NCBI RefSeq assembly: GCF_900188485.1 | Contig: NZ_FZPH01000001.1 | Location: forward strand, 496,001 to 560,000 | Length of the DNA stretch: 64,000 nt | Direction: 5' to 3' | Source: Asanoa hainanensis | Lineage (GTDB): Bacteria > Actinomycetota > Actinomycetes > Mycobacteriales > Micromonosporaceae | Shown here: positions 50,484 through 57,863 of the stretch, in pieces | Numbering within the stretch: the stretch's first letter is position 1 | How the letters are laid out: the number at the start of each line of letters is the position of its first letter | Notes under the pieces: generated by a model | What the model was told of the DNA's origin: nothing | Databases searched by the model: none | The model's input: the letters and a program-made list of their open reading frames with translations, nothing else | Made by a program: the position numbers and the translations under genes

Positions 50484-50674
50484 GCGTCCACCCTTCGCGG
50501 CGCGGCCGCCGCCGGGCACCGGGAGAGTCCCTGTCGATCCCCGGACCTGGCGGTCGGGGTAGACCCGGAGTCTTCATGTCGGCGTTGCCGACAGCTCACG
50601 TGGATGGCGTTGCGCTGTCGGTCTGGCCGCGTTGGCTCGGGTTGTCTCTCCTCCGGATCAAGGAGCAACAACAC

Positions 50675-52123
50675 GTGTCTACCTCTCGTCGCGCCCTGCT
50701 CGCCGGCGGTGCCGCCGGTGTCGGCCTCGCTGTGGCCGGTGCCGTGCCCTCGCTGGCCCAGGCGCACCCCAACCAGCCCCGCCCGTCCGACGACCACAAG
50801 CCGTTCGGGCCGCTGGTGAAGGACCCGGCCGGCATCCTCGCCCTGCCCGCCGGCTTCACGTACACGATCGTGACCCGCACCGGGGTCAGCAAGCTCGACC
50901 ACGGCCAGGGCCGCACTCCCGGCTCGCACGACGGCATGGCCGTCTTCGACGCCGGGCGTGACCGCTACACGATCATCCAGAACCACGAGATCGACCCGGG
51001 CGACGAGCACGGCGTGCCGCACGTCAAGGGCACGGTCTACGACCCCGGTGCGATCGACGCCGGCGGCTGCACGGTGATCACGACCGACCGCGCGGGCCGC
51101 AACTACGGCGAGTTCGTCGGCATCTCGGGCACCGTCTCCAACTGCGCCGGCGGGCCGACCCCGTGGCACACCTGGCTGACCTGCGAAGAGACCGACGACC
51201 AGGCCGGCGACGCGTGGGAGGCCGACAGCGGTCGCACGGGCGTCTTCCAGAAGGACCACGGCTACGTCTTCGAGGTCTCCTCCGACGGCAAGTCGGACCC
51301 GCGCCCGATCAAGTGCCTGGGCCGGTACGCCCACGAGGCGCTGGCGATCGGCACGGACAAGGCGAGCATCTACCTCTCCGAGGACGCCAGCGAGCCGAAC
51401 GGCCTGTTCTACCGCTGGACCGCGCCGCGCGGGGTCAAGCTCGGCCCGGGCGTGCTCACCCGCCTCGCCCCGAACGCCGGCACCCTCGCCGCGATGCAGA
51501 TCATCATGGACGACGGCTCGGTGCTGCCGGACGTCGCCTACCTGACCTCCGCGCAGCTCGGCCGCCCGTTCCCCGTGCGGTGGATCGAGGTGCCCGAGCG
51601 CGACGCGCAGACCAAGCCGGTGCGCGAGCAGTTCGCCGACGGCCAGGTGACCCGCGGCAAGAAGTTCGAGGGCGTCTGGGCCACCGACGAGGGCGTGTAC
51701 GTCGTCAACTCGTACGCCTGGGAAGAGGGCGACCTGCCGGCGGACGCGGCCCCGCACGACGGCATGGTGTGGTTCTACAACTTCCGGAACCAGACCATCC
51801 AGCTCGTCACGTACTTCCCGCACCAGGCGTCGACCGAGGCGGGCTCGGCACCGAAGTACACCGACCTGACCTTCGACGGCCCGGACAACGTCACCGTGAC
51901 GCCGTGGGGCAGCCTGGTGCTGGCCGAGGACGGCGAGGGCGCGTCGCACGTGCTGAGCTCGTTCCCCGGCGGCCCGACGTACGCGATCGCCCGCAACGAG
52001 CTCAACGACTCGGAGTTCTGCGGCCCGACGTTCACCGCCGACGGCAAGGTGCTCTTCGTCAACATGCAGGACCCGGGCCTGACCCTGGCCATCACCGGCC
52101 CGTGGGAGAAGTACCTCGGCTGA
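50675..52123 (+). CDS. PhoX-type (DUF839) phosphatase, Tat-exported
   Basis: The 482-residue protein starts at GTG 50675, nine bases after AAGGAG. The N-terminus has a twin-arginine signal (STSRRALLAGGAAGVGLAV) with cleavage near AQA, indicating export in folded form. Mature segments YTIIQNHEIDPGD, TPWHTWLTCEETDD, GRYAHEALAIG, LSEDASEPNGLFYRW and TVTPWGSLVLAEDGEG fit the calcium/iron PhoX beta-propeller family, the conserved acidic residues binding metals. It would release phosphate from organic esters. It ends at a strong hairpin shared with a convergent gene. No Pho box was identified. Confidence 0.87.
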   Translation: MSTSRRALLAGGAAGVGLAVAGAVPSLAQAHPNQPRPSDDHKPFGPLVKDPAGILALPAGFTYTIVTRTGVSKLDHGQGRTPGSHDGMAVFDAGRDRYTIIQNHEIDPGDEHGVPHVKGTVYDPGAIDAGGCTVITTDRAGRNYGEFVGISGTVSNCAGGPTPWHTWLTCEETDDQAGDAWEADSGRTGVFQKDHGYVFEVSSDGKSDPRPIKCLGRYAHEALAIGTDKASIYLSEDASEPNGLFYRWTAPRGVKLGPGVLTRLAPNAGTLAAMQIIMDDGSVLPDVAYLTSAQLGRPFPVRWIEVPERDAQTKPVREQFADGQVTRGKKFEGVWATDEGVYVVNSYAWEEGDLPADAAPHDGMVWFYNFRNQTIQLVTYFPHQASTEAGSAPKYTDLTFDGPDNVTVTPWGSLVLAEDGEGASHVLSSFPGGPTYAIARNELNDSEFCGPTFTADGKVLFVNMQDPGLTLAITGPWEKYLG

Positions 52124-52136
52124 CCGGAACGCCGAC

Positions 52137-52163
52137 GGAGGCCGGGCAGGCAGCCCGGCCTCC
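52137..52163. terminator. Bidirectional hairpin between phoX-like and SnoaL-like genes
   Basis: GGAGGCCGGGC and GCCCGGCCTCC form a perfect 11-pair stem with a five-base loop, 13 bp after the phosphatase stop and 10 bp before the convergent stop at 52174. It should end transcription in both directions. Confidence 0.8.
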
Positions 52164-52173
52164 GCGGCTCCGA

Positions 52174-52635
52174 TCAGGCCTCCCGGACCCAGTTGTCCAT
52201 GGGATCCATCCGGAAGCGGGTCAGCTCCAGCGAGTCGATGAGCCAGATCCCCTCGATCCTGCGGTACGTCTCCCGGTACATGCCGTACCCGCGGTGTCCC
52301 GGAGGCGCGTTCTCGCCGGCCTTGAAGGGCACCAGGTCCTCCAGCATCCAGACCCCGGAGGCCACGTCCTCCCCGAGGATCTCGATCTCGGGCATGTGCC
52401 CGTGGTGAACCGTCGGGGCGCCACCGGTGTACTCGCGCGTCGCGTCGACCAACTCCCGCGCCGACGGCCACTCGGTGCCGTGGATGACGATCTTCGCTCC
52501 GGGTGCGAACAGCGCGACCAGGTCGTCGTACTTCTTCTCGTCGACGAAGCGCCAGTAGCGAGCCTTCATCCGCTTGATGCTCTCGGCCGCCTCCAACGCG
52601 TCCAGCCGCCGGACGATCTCGGCGAGCTCACTCAT
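52174..52635 (-). CDS. SnoaL-like (NTF2-fold) protein
   Basis: The 153-residue protein has the SnoaL_4 layout: EAAESIKRMKARYWRFVDEK, YDDLVALFAPGAKI, GAPTVHHGHMPEIEI and GYGMYRETYRRIEGIWL. Members include isomerases, hydratases and dehydratases acting on aromatic or terpenoid substrates, and many of unknown role. The ATG follows GAGG by seven bases. Two operator copies lie 25-41 and 62-78 bp upstream, so it is probably controlled by the neighbouring TetR protein together with the SDR/MFS genes. Confidence 0.8.
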   Translation of the reverse strand: MSELAEIVRRLDALEAAESIKRMKARYWRFVDEKKYDDLVALFAPGAKIVIHGTEWPSARELVDATREYTGGAPTVHHGHMPEIEILGEDVASGVWMLEDLVPFKAGENAPPGHRGYGMYRETYRRIEGIWLIDSLELTRFRMDPMDNWVREA

Positions 52636-52659
52636 GGTCGTACCTCATCTCGGTTCAGG

Positions 52660-52676
52660 CGGACGGAGGTCGTCCG
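52660..52676. promoter_or_regulatory. TetR operator copy 1
   Basis: CGGACGG-AGG-TCGTCCG matches the consensus CGGACGAnnnTCGTCCG with one mismatch. It lies 25 bp upstream of the SnoaL-like gene start. Confidence 0.7.
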
Positions 52677-52696
52677 CTTTCCGGACCACAGCTCGC

Positions 52697-52713
52697 CGGA
52701 CGACTATCGTCCG
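52697..52713. promoter_or_regulatory. TetR operator copy 2 (perfect)
   Basis: CGGACGA-CTA-TCGTCCG is a perfect 7+7 inverted repeat with a 3-bp centre in the divergent SnoaL/tetR spacer. Confidence 0.75.
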
Positions 52714-52742
52714 TTTATCGTGACGCCGTTCACGCCGCGAAA

Positions 52743-52759
52743 CGGACGATCGCCGTCCC
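52743..52759. promoter_or_regulatory. TetR operator copy 3
   Basis: CGGACGA-TCG-CCGTCCC differs from the consensus at two positions in the right half. It covers the -35 region of the tetR promoter, supporting autoregulation. Confidence 0.65.
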
Positions 52760-52765
52760 AAGTGT

Positions 52766-52771
52766 TAGGTT
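52766..52771 (+). promoter_or_regulatory. Putative -10 box of tetR, leaderless
   Basis: TAGGTT is seven bases before the GTG at 52779 and no ribosome-binding site is present, so transcription probably starts at the codon. Operator copy 3 lies seven bases upstream. Confidence 0.45.
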
Positions 52772-52778
52772 TCAGCGG

Positions 52779-53369
52779 GTGGACCCCTCCTCCGGCATCC
52801 GCGCGGACGCGCGGCACAACCGGCTCCAGCTGATCGATGCGACCCGGGCGGCGATCGCCACCCGCGGGCTCGAGGTGTCCGCGCTGGACATCGCGAAAGC
52901 GGCCGGCGTCGGCGTCGGCACCCTCTACCGGCGGTTCGGCACCAAGGAAGCCCTGCTCGACGCCGTCGTGATCGGCCTGTACGACGAGATGGTGGAGGTC
53001 GCGAAGGCCTGCCTCGACCGACCGGACGCGTGGGACGGGCTCACCGAGTTCATGACCGAGCTCGTCACGGCCCACCGCGACAGCCGCGGGCTGGCGGAGT
53101 TCACCGCCCACGACGAGCAGCCGTCGCCCGAGCTCGCCCAGCGGACCGTCGCGCTGCAGGACGCCGTCCGACTCCTGGCCGACCGCGCGCACGAGGCCGG
53201 TGACCTGCGGGCGGACGTGACCTGGCAGGACCTCCTGCTCGCCTCGCGCGCCCCGCTCGACACCGACCATTGCCTCGGCGTCGACGCCGGGCCGGACGGC
53301 TGGCGCCGCATGCTGACCCTGCTGCTGGACGGCATGCGCGCCCCCGGGCGGACCCCGCTCGCACCGTAG
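52779..53369 (+). CDS. TetR-family repressor
   Basis: The 196-residue protein has an N-terminal TetR helix-turn-helix (LIDATRAAIATRGLEVSALD, AAGVGVGTLYRRFGTKEALL) and a helical ligand domain (DGLTEFMTELVTAHRDSRG). Five copies of a CGGACGAnnnTCGTCCG operator surround it, before its own start, the SnoaL-like gene and the SDR gene, so it is almost certainly a local repressor and autoregulator. The GTG start at 52779 appears leaderless. The ligand is unknown; the MFS exporter in the regulon suggests a toxic small molecule. Confidence 0.88.
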   Translation: MDPSSGIRADARHNRLQLIDATRAAIATRGLEVSALDIAKAAGVGVGTLYRRFGTKEALLDAVVIGLYDEMVEVAKACLDRPDAWDGLTEFMTELVTAHRDSRGLAEFTAHDEQPSPELAQRTVALQDAVRLLADRAHEAGDLRADVTWQDLLLASRAPLDTDHCLGVDAGPDGWRRMLTLLLDGMRAPGRTPLAP

Positions 53370-53382
53370 GAACCACCGGCAC

Positions 53383-53419
53383 GCCCAGCCACGCCGGCAC
53401 CGACCGAGGGTGGCTGGGC
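53383..53419 (+). terminator. Hairpin after tetR
   Basis: GCCCAGCCAC and GTGGCTGGGC pair perfectly (10 bp) around a 17-base loop, 13 bp after the tetR stop. It separates tetR transcription from the SDR/MFS operon. Confidence 0.65.
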
Positions 53420-53444
53420 TCACTGCGCCTCGGGTCACAAGAAG

Positions 53445-53461
53445 CGGACGACCGCCGTCCT
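53445..53461. promoter_or_regulatory. TetR operator copy 4
   Basis: CGGACGA-CCG-CCGTCCT has a perfect left half and two mismatches on the right, the same positions as copy 3. It lies 69 bp upstream of the SDR gene. Confidence 0.65.
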
Positions 53462-53481
53462 CTTGGGGTAGCTTCTCGAAC

Positions 53482-53498
53482 CGGACGATGATCGTCCG
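53482..53498. promoter_or_regulatory. TetR operator copy 5 (perfect)
   Basis: CGGACGA-TGA-TCGTCCG is a perfect inverted repeat 31 bp upstream of the SDR start, well placed to block the SDR/MFS promoter. Confidence 0.75.
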
Positions 53499-53529
53499 CT
53501 CAATTCTCCCCATTTGGAAGAGGCCGAAC

Positions 53530-54288
53530 ATGCGTTTCACCGACAAGGTCATCCTGGTCACCGGCGCCACCTCCGGCATGGGACGCGCCGTTGTCGAGCG
53601 CGTCTCCGCCGAGGGCGCCCGGGTCGTGCTGGCCGCCCGCAGCAAGGACGCGGGCGAGGCGTTCGCCGCCGAGCTGCGCGCGGCCGGGCGCGACGTGCTC
53701 TTCGTGCCGACCGACGTCACCGTCGGGGCCGAGGTCGAGCTGCTGGTGCGGCGCACCCTCGACCACTACGGGCGGCTCGACGGCGCCTTCAACAACGTCG
53801 GCGCGGCCACCGCGCTCGGCCCGATCACCGAAGTCGACCACGACGCCTGGGGCGCGGAGCTCGCGCTGAACCTCGACAGCGTCTTCTTCGGACTCAAGTA
53901 CCAGATCCCGGCGCTCCAGGCGTCCGGCGGCGGCGCCATCGTCAACAACGCCTCGACCACCGGCGTCACCGGCGTGGCCGGCCTCGCCGCCTACGGCGCC
54001 GCCAAGCACGGCGTCATCGGGCTCACCCGGTCCGCGGCGCTCGACGTCGCGACCACCGGCGTGCGGATCAACGCGCTGGTCACCGGCGGCGTCGACACCC
54101 CACTGCTGCGGCGCAACATGGGCGCGAACCCCGAAGAGGCCCTCCAGCTCGCCAACGCGATGCATCCCATGGGCCGGATCGGCCAGCCCGCCGAGCTCGC
54201 GGCGTTCGCGGCCTTCCTGCTCAGCGACGAGGCCCCGTTCATCACGGGTGCCGCGCTCGCGATCGACGGCGGGCTGACGGCAGCATGA
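53530..54288 (+). CDS. Short-chain dehydrogenase/reductase under TetR control
   Basis: The 252-residue SDR has TGATSGMGRAVVE (cofactor), NNVG, NNASTTGVTG with catalytic Ser, YGAAK and the end ALAIDGGLTAA. Arg in LAARSKDAG after strand 2 suggests NADP(H) preference. ATG 53530 follows GGAAGAGG. Two TetR operators precede it, and the MFS exporter gene overlaps its stop, so it may modify a compound before export or detoxify the TetR ligand. The substrate cannot be told from sequence. Confidence 0.87.
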   Translation: MRFTDKVILVTGATSGMGRAVVERVSAEGARVVLAARSKDAGEAFAAELRAAGRDVLFVPTDVTVGAEVELLVRRTLDHYGRLDGAFNNVGAATALGPITEVDHDAWGAELALNLDSVFFGLKYQIPALQASGGGAIVNNASTTGVTGVAGLAAYGAAKHGVIGLTRSAALDVATTGVRINALVTGGVDTPLLRRNMGANPEEALQLANAMHPMGRIGQPAELAAFAAFLLSDEAPFITGAALAIDGGLTAA

Positions 54289-55733
54289 CCTCCGACTCCC
54301 AGCGGTGGAGAGCCCTGTTCTTCATCTCCATCGCCCAGCTGATGGTCGTGCTCGACTCGGCCGTCATGAACATCGCGCTCCCCTCGGCCCAGCAGGCGCT
54401 GCACTTCTCCGACGGCAGCCGGCAATGGGTGGTCACCGCGTACGGCCTGGCGTTCGGCGCCCTGCTGCTCGTCGGGGGCCGGATCGGTGACATGGTCGGC
54501 CGCAAGCGGGTATTCCTCTGGGCCCTCGCCGGGTTCGCGATCGTCTCGGCGATCGGCGGACTCGCGGTCAACGCACCGATGCTGCTGATCGCACGAGCGT
54601 TCCAAGGTGTGTTCGCGGCCCTGCTGGCGCCGGCGGCCCTGTCGCTCATCTCGCTGTCGTTCACCCGGCCACGCGAGCGGGCCAAGGCCTTCGGCGTGTT
54701 CAGCGCGGTCTCCGTGGCCGGCGGCGCGGTCGGCCTGATCGCGGGCGGCCTGCTCACCGAGTACCTGAGCTGGCGCTTCTCGATGTTCGTGCTCGTGCCG
54801 ATCGCCGTCGTCGGGATCCTCGGTGCCATACCGACGGTCCACGACACGGGCGAGCGGCACCGCGCCCGGCTCGACGTCCCCGGCGTCCTGCTCGCCACCG
54901 TCGGCCTCGTCGCCGTGGTGCACGGCTTCAGCAGCGCCGAGAGCGACGGCTGGACAGGCGCCCTGACCATCGCGTCGTTCGTCGCGGGCGTCCTGCTCCT
55001 GGCCGCGTTCATCGCGGCGCAGGCGCGGGTGCGGTCGCCGTTGCTTCCACTGCGCGTGCTGACGGAACGCAACCGGGCCGCCGCGTACCTGTCGGTCACC
55101 CTGGCCGCGGTCGGGTTGTTCGGGATGTTCCTGCTGCTGAGCTACTACTTCCAGCAGGTCAAGGGCTGGTCACCGGTGCAGGCGGGCCTCGCCTTCATGC
55201 CGTTGGCGGTGGCACAGATCGTCGGGGCGACGCAGGTCGGGGCGCGGCTCGCACATCGCCTGTCGCCGCGGCCGATCATGGTCGGCGGGTATCTGGTGAC
55301 GGCGGTCGGGCTCGTGCTGCTCACCCGCCTGGACGGCGGCAGCGGCTTCCTCGAGATCGCCGTCGCGGAGACCGTCGTCGGCCTCGGCGTCGGGGCCGCG
55401 TTCATGCCAGCGATGAGCGTCGCGACCCACGGCGTCGCGCCGCAGGACGCCGGTGTGGCGTCGGCCCTGATCAGCTCGTCCCAGCAGGTCGGCGGGTCGA
55501 TCGGCACGGCGCTGTTGAACACCGTCGCGACCAGCTCGGCCGCCGCGTACCTGGTGTCGCACGGCGGTGCCACCGTCGCCGGGTCACAGGTGCACGGCTT
55601 CTCCCTGGCCTACTGGCTGGCCACCGGGGTGGTCCTCGCCGCGGCCCTGGCCACGGCCGTCATGGTGAACGCCCGGTCGCCGCGGCACACGCCGGCCGCG
55701 GACGACGCTCCGGAGCTCGTGGCCGCCCACTGA
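54285..55733 (+). CDS. MFS multidrug exporter, DHA2 (EmrB/QacA) family
   Basis: The 482-residue inner-membrane protein has about 14 predicted helices. Motif A-like GGRIGDMVGRKRVFL lies between helices 2 and 3, and motif C-like GGAVGLIAGGLLTEYLSWR in helix 5 marks a drug:H+ antiporter. The first helix carries LMVVLDSAVMNIALPS, typical of DHA2. The ATG overlaps the SDR stop (ATGA). It is the output gene of the TetR regulon. Confidence 0.9.
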   Translation: MTSDSQRWRALFFISIAQLMVVLDSAVMNIALPSAQQALHFSDGSRQWVVTAYGLAFGALLLVGGRIGDMVGRKRVFLWALAGFAIVSAIGGLAVNAPMLLIARAFQGVFAALLAPAALSLISLSFTRPRERAKAFGVFSAVSVAGGAVGLIAGGLLTEYLSWRFSMFVLVPIAVVGILGAIPTVHDTGERHRARLDVPGVLLATVGLVAVVHGFSSAESDGWTGALTIASFVAGVLLLAAFIAAQARVRSPLLPLRVLTERNRAAAYLSVTLAAVGLFGMFLLLSYYFQQVKGWSPVQAGLAFMPLAVAQIVGATQVGARLAHRLSPRPIMVGGYLVTAVGLVLLTRLDGGSGFLEIAVAETVVGLGVGAAFMPAMSVATHGVAPQDAGVASALISSSQQVGGSIGTALLNTVATSSAAAYLVSHGGATVAGSQVHGFSLAYWLATGVVLAAALATAVMVNARSPRHTPAADDAPELVAAH

Positions 55734-55739
55734 GGGGTA

Positions 55740-55766
55740 CCGCCCATATCATCATGAAATGGGCGG
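55740..55766. promoter_or_regulatory. Inverted repeat around the -10 and start of the DUF3533-like gene
   Basis: CCGCCCAT (55740-55747) and ATGGGCGG (55759-55766) are exact complements flanking 11 bp that hold TATCAT, a -10-like box six bases before the ATG at 55759. The right arm contains the start codon. It could be an operator, or a hairpin ending the MFS transcript and hiding the start. Confidence 0.45.
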
Positions 55767-56832
55767 GACTCAGCCGGGCCGGTGGTGGCGGATCACCGGG
55801 CAGGAGATCGTCGGCGCGTTCCGGCCGCGGCGCGAACCACCGCCGTTGCTGCCTCTGCGCCGCGGGATCGTGGCCGGTGCCGGGCCGTTGCTGCTCGCGT
55901 TGCTCGTCGGCGTCGGGTTCATCGCCGCGTTCGTCGGCGCCCTGCACAACCCCAAACCGCACCACGTGCCGGTCGGGGTGGTGCGGGGCGACCAGACCGC
56001 GCAGGCCCTGCTGGCCGCCACGGCTCCGCAGCTTCGGGCCGTCGACTACGACAGCCCGGCGGACGCGGACGACGCGGTGCGCCGCGGTCACGTCTACTCG
56101 GCGCTCACCAGCGCGGCCGACGGGCTGACGCTGACCGTGGCCACCGCCGCCGGGCCGACCGCCACGACCGCGACGGCCGCGATCCTGGCCGTGGCCGCCC
56201 GTGGCGCGGGTGTGCCGCTTTCGGTGACCGACGCCGTGCCGGTCAACCCGGACGACCCGCGCGGCGTGGTGCCCTTCTACCTGGCGATCGGCCTGGTGAT
56301 CGGTGGCTACTTCGGTGGCATCGCGCTGAGCCTGGCGCTCGGCACCGTGCCGCGCACCCTGGGTCGGGCCGGCGTGCGCATCGCCGGGCTGGCGGTGCAC
56401 GCCCTGCTGCTCGCGCTCGCCGGCACCCTCATCGTGGGTCCGGGGTTGGGCATCTGGCACCAGAACCTGTTCGGCCTGTTCGGGGCCGGCATGCTGCTCG
56501 CGTTCGCCGCCGCTCTGTTCGCGGCCGCCGTGCAGAGCTGGCTCGCCCGGGTCGGCACCACGCTGATCATCCTGTTGGTGGTGGTGCTGGGCAACCCCGG
56601 GTCCGGCGGCATCTACCCGCCGGAGTTCCTGCCGGGCTTCTTCCGGGGCATTCACGAGTGGGACCTGCCGGGCCTCGGCGCCGACCTCGTCCGGTCGGTG
56701 ATCTACTTCCCCGCCGGCTCGGCCGCCTGGACGGCCGGAAAGCTCGCCATCTGGTGCGTCGCCAGCGTGGCCGTGTTGGCCGCCGCCACGCTCGTGCTGG
56801 GCCGGCCGGTCAGCCCCAAACCCAAACCTTGA
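55759..56832 (+). CDS. ABC-2-type/DUF3533 membrane protein
   Basis: The 357-residue membrane protein resembles the YhgE/Pip and DUF3533 group: one N-terminal helix (GAGPLLLALLVGVGFIAAFV), an outside domain (~60-165: HHVPVGVVRGDQTAQALLAA, RRGHVYSALTSAADG) and about five C-terminal helices starting at FYLAIGLVIGGYFGG. Such proteins are thought to act in export or cell-envelope processes; some are phage receptors. There is no ribosome-binding site and the gene appears leaderless. It follows the MFS gene by 25 bp and may have its own promoter within the inverted repeat. Confidence 0.75.
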   Translation: MGGTQPGRWWRITGQEIVGAFRPRREPPPLLPLRRGIVAGAGPLLLALLVGVGFIAAFVGALHNPKPHHVPVGVVRGDQTAQALLAATAPQLRAVDYDSPADADDAVRRGHVYSALTSAADGLTLTVATAAGPTATTATAAILAVAARGAGVPLSVTDAVPVNPDDPRGVVPFYLAIGLVIGGYFGGIALSLALGTVPRTLGRAGVRIAGLAVHALLLALAGTLIVGPGLGIWHQNLFGLFGAGMLLAFAAALFAAAVQSWLARVGTTLIILLVVVLGNPGSGGIYPPEFLPGFFRGIHEWDLPGLGADLVRSVIYFPAGSAAWTAGKLAIWCVASVAVLAAATLVLGRPVSPKPKP

Positions 56833-56840
56833 CCGCGGCG

Positions 56841-57863
56841 CTACGCCTCCGCCGCCAGGCGGGTCAGGATCGTGGCCACCGGGTCGTCGGTGGCGTGGCG
56901 GAAGCCGGTGCCCGCCCACAGGTGCAGGCGTTCCGGGTCACCGGTGGCGGCGGCCGCGCGGCGGATCGGGCGGGTCAGGGTGTGCAGGGCCGGATAGCCC
57001 GCCGGCGCCAGGGGGCTGTAGCGGTCCGTGAACTCGTTGCGCAGCCCGCGGGCCGGGCGGCCCGTGAACGCCCGCGTCACCACCGTGGTGGTCCGGGCCG
57101 GGTCGGCCAGGGCGGCGCGGTGGGTGTCCGAAGTGCCGGCCTCGGTCGCGCGCAGCAACGACGTGCCGACCGCGACCAGCGCGGCGCCGGCGCCCAGCGC
57201 GGCGGCCACGTCGGCGGCGGTGCCGACGCCGCCGGCCGCGATCACCGGCAGCGACACGGCCGCGCGGATCTCCGCGACCAGGGACGGCAGGGGCACCACC
57301 GGCACCGGCCGGTCGGGCGTGAACGTGCCCGAGTGCCCACCACCGGCGGCGGCCTGCACCACCAGCACGTCCAGGCCGGCGTCGGCGGCCGCCCGGGCCT
57401 CGACAACCGACGTCACCGTCTGGGCCAGCACCGCCCCGGTCGCCCGGAGCAAAGCCAGGTCAGCCGGCGGTGGCAGGCCGAAGGTGAAGCTGACCAGCGG
57501 GACCGGCCACTGCCGGAGCACGTCGAGCTTGTCCCGCCAGGCGTCGTCGTCCTCCACCGGGTCGGGCGGCAGGGCCACCCCGAACCGCGCGGCCTCGGGT
57601 GCGAGCAGCGCGGCGTAGCCCCGGTAGGCCGCCGGGTCGACCGGCACCGTGTTGGGCGCGAACAGGTTGACCCCGAACGGGACCCCGGCGGCAGTGACCG
57701 TGGCGAGCTCGGCCGCGAACGCCTCCGGTGGCTGGTAGCCGCCCGCGACGAAGCCCATCCCGCCTGCCCGGCCGGCGGCGACCACGAACGCCGGGGTTCC
57801 CGGGCCGCCGGCCATCGGTGCGGCGATGACCGGCAGCGCCAGGTCGGGCAGCGGTGAGGTCAC
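56841..57863 (-). CDS. Nitronate monooxygenase-like FMN enzyme
   Basis: The 340-residue TIM-barrel flavoenzyme has the nitronate monooxygenase pattern: VIAAPMAGGPGTP, GGMGFVAGGYQPPEAF, VVQAAAGGGHSGTF with the catalytic His, and IAAGGVGTAADVAAAL for FMN phosphate binding. It oxidises alkyl nitronates such as propionate 3-nitronate using O2, a defence against natural nitro toxins. The GTG overlaps the peptidase stop (GTGA, 57860-57863), although no functional link is obvious. It converges with the preceding membrane protein with eight bases between. Confidence 0.85.
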   Translation of the reverse strand: MTSPLPDLALPVIAAPMAGGPGTPAFVVAAGRAGGMGFVAGGYQPPEAFAAELATVTAAGVPFGVNLFAPNTVPVDPAAYRGYAALLAPEAARFGVALPPDPVEDDDAWRDKLDVLRQWPVPLVSFTFGLPPPADLALLRATGAVLAQTVTSVVEARAAADAGLDVLVVQAAAGGGHSGTFTPDRPVPVVPLPSLVAEIRAAVSLPVIAAGGVGTAADVAAALGAGAALVAVGTSLLRATEAGTSDTHRAALADPARTTTVVTRAFTGRPARGLRNEFTDRYSPLAPAGYPALHTLTRPIRRAAAATGDPERLHLWAGTGFRHATDDPVATILTRLAAEA

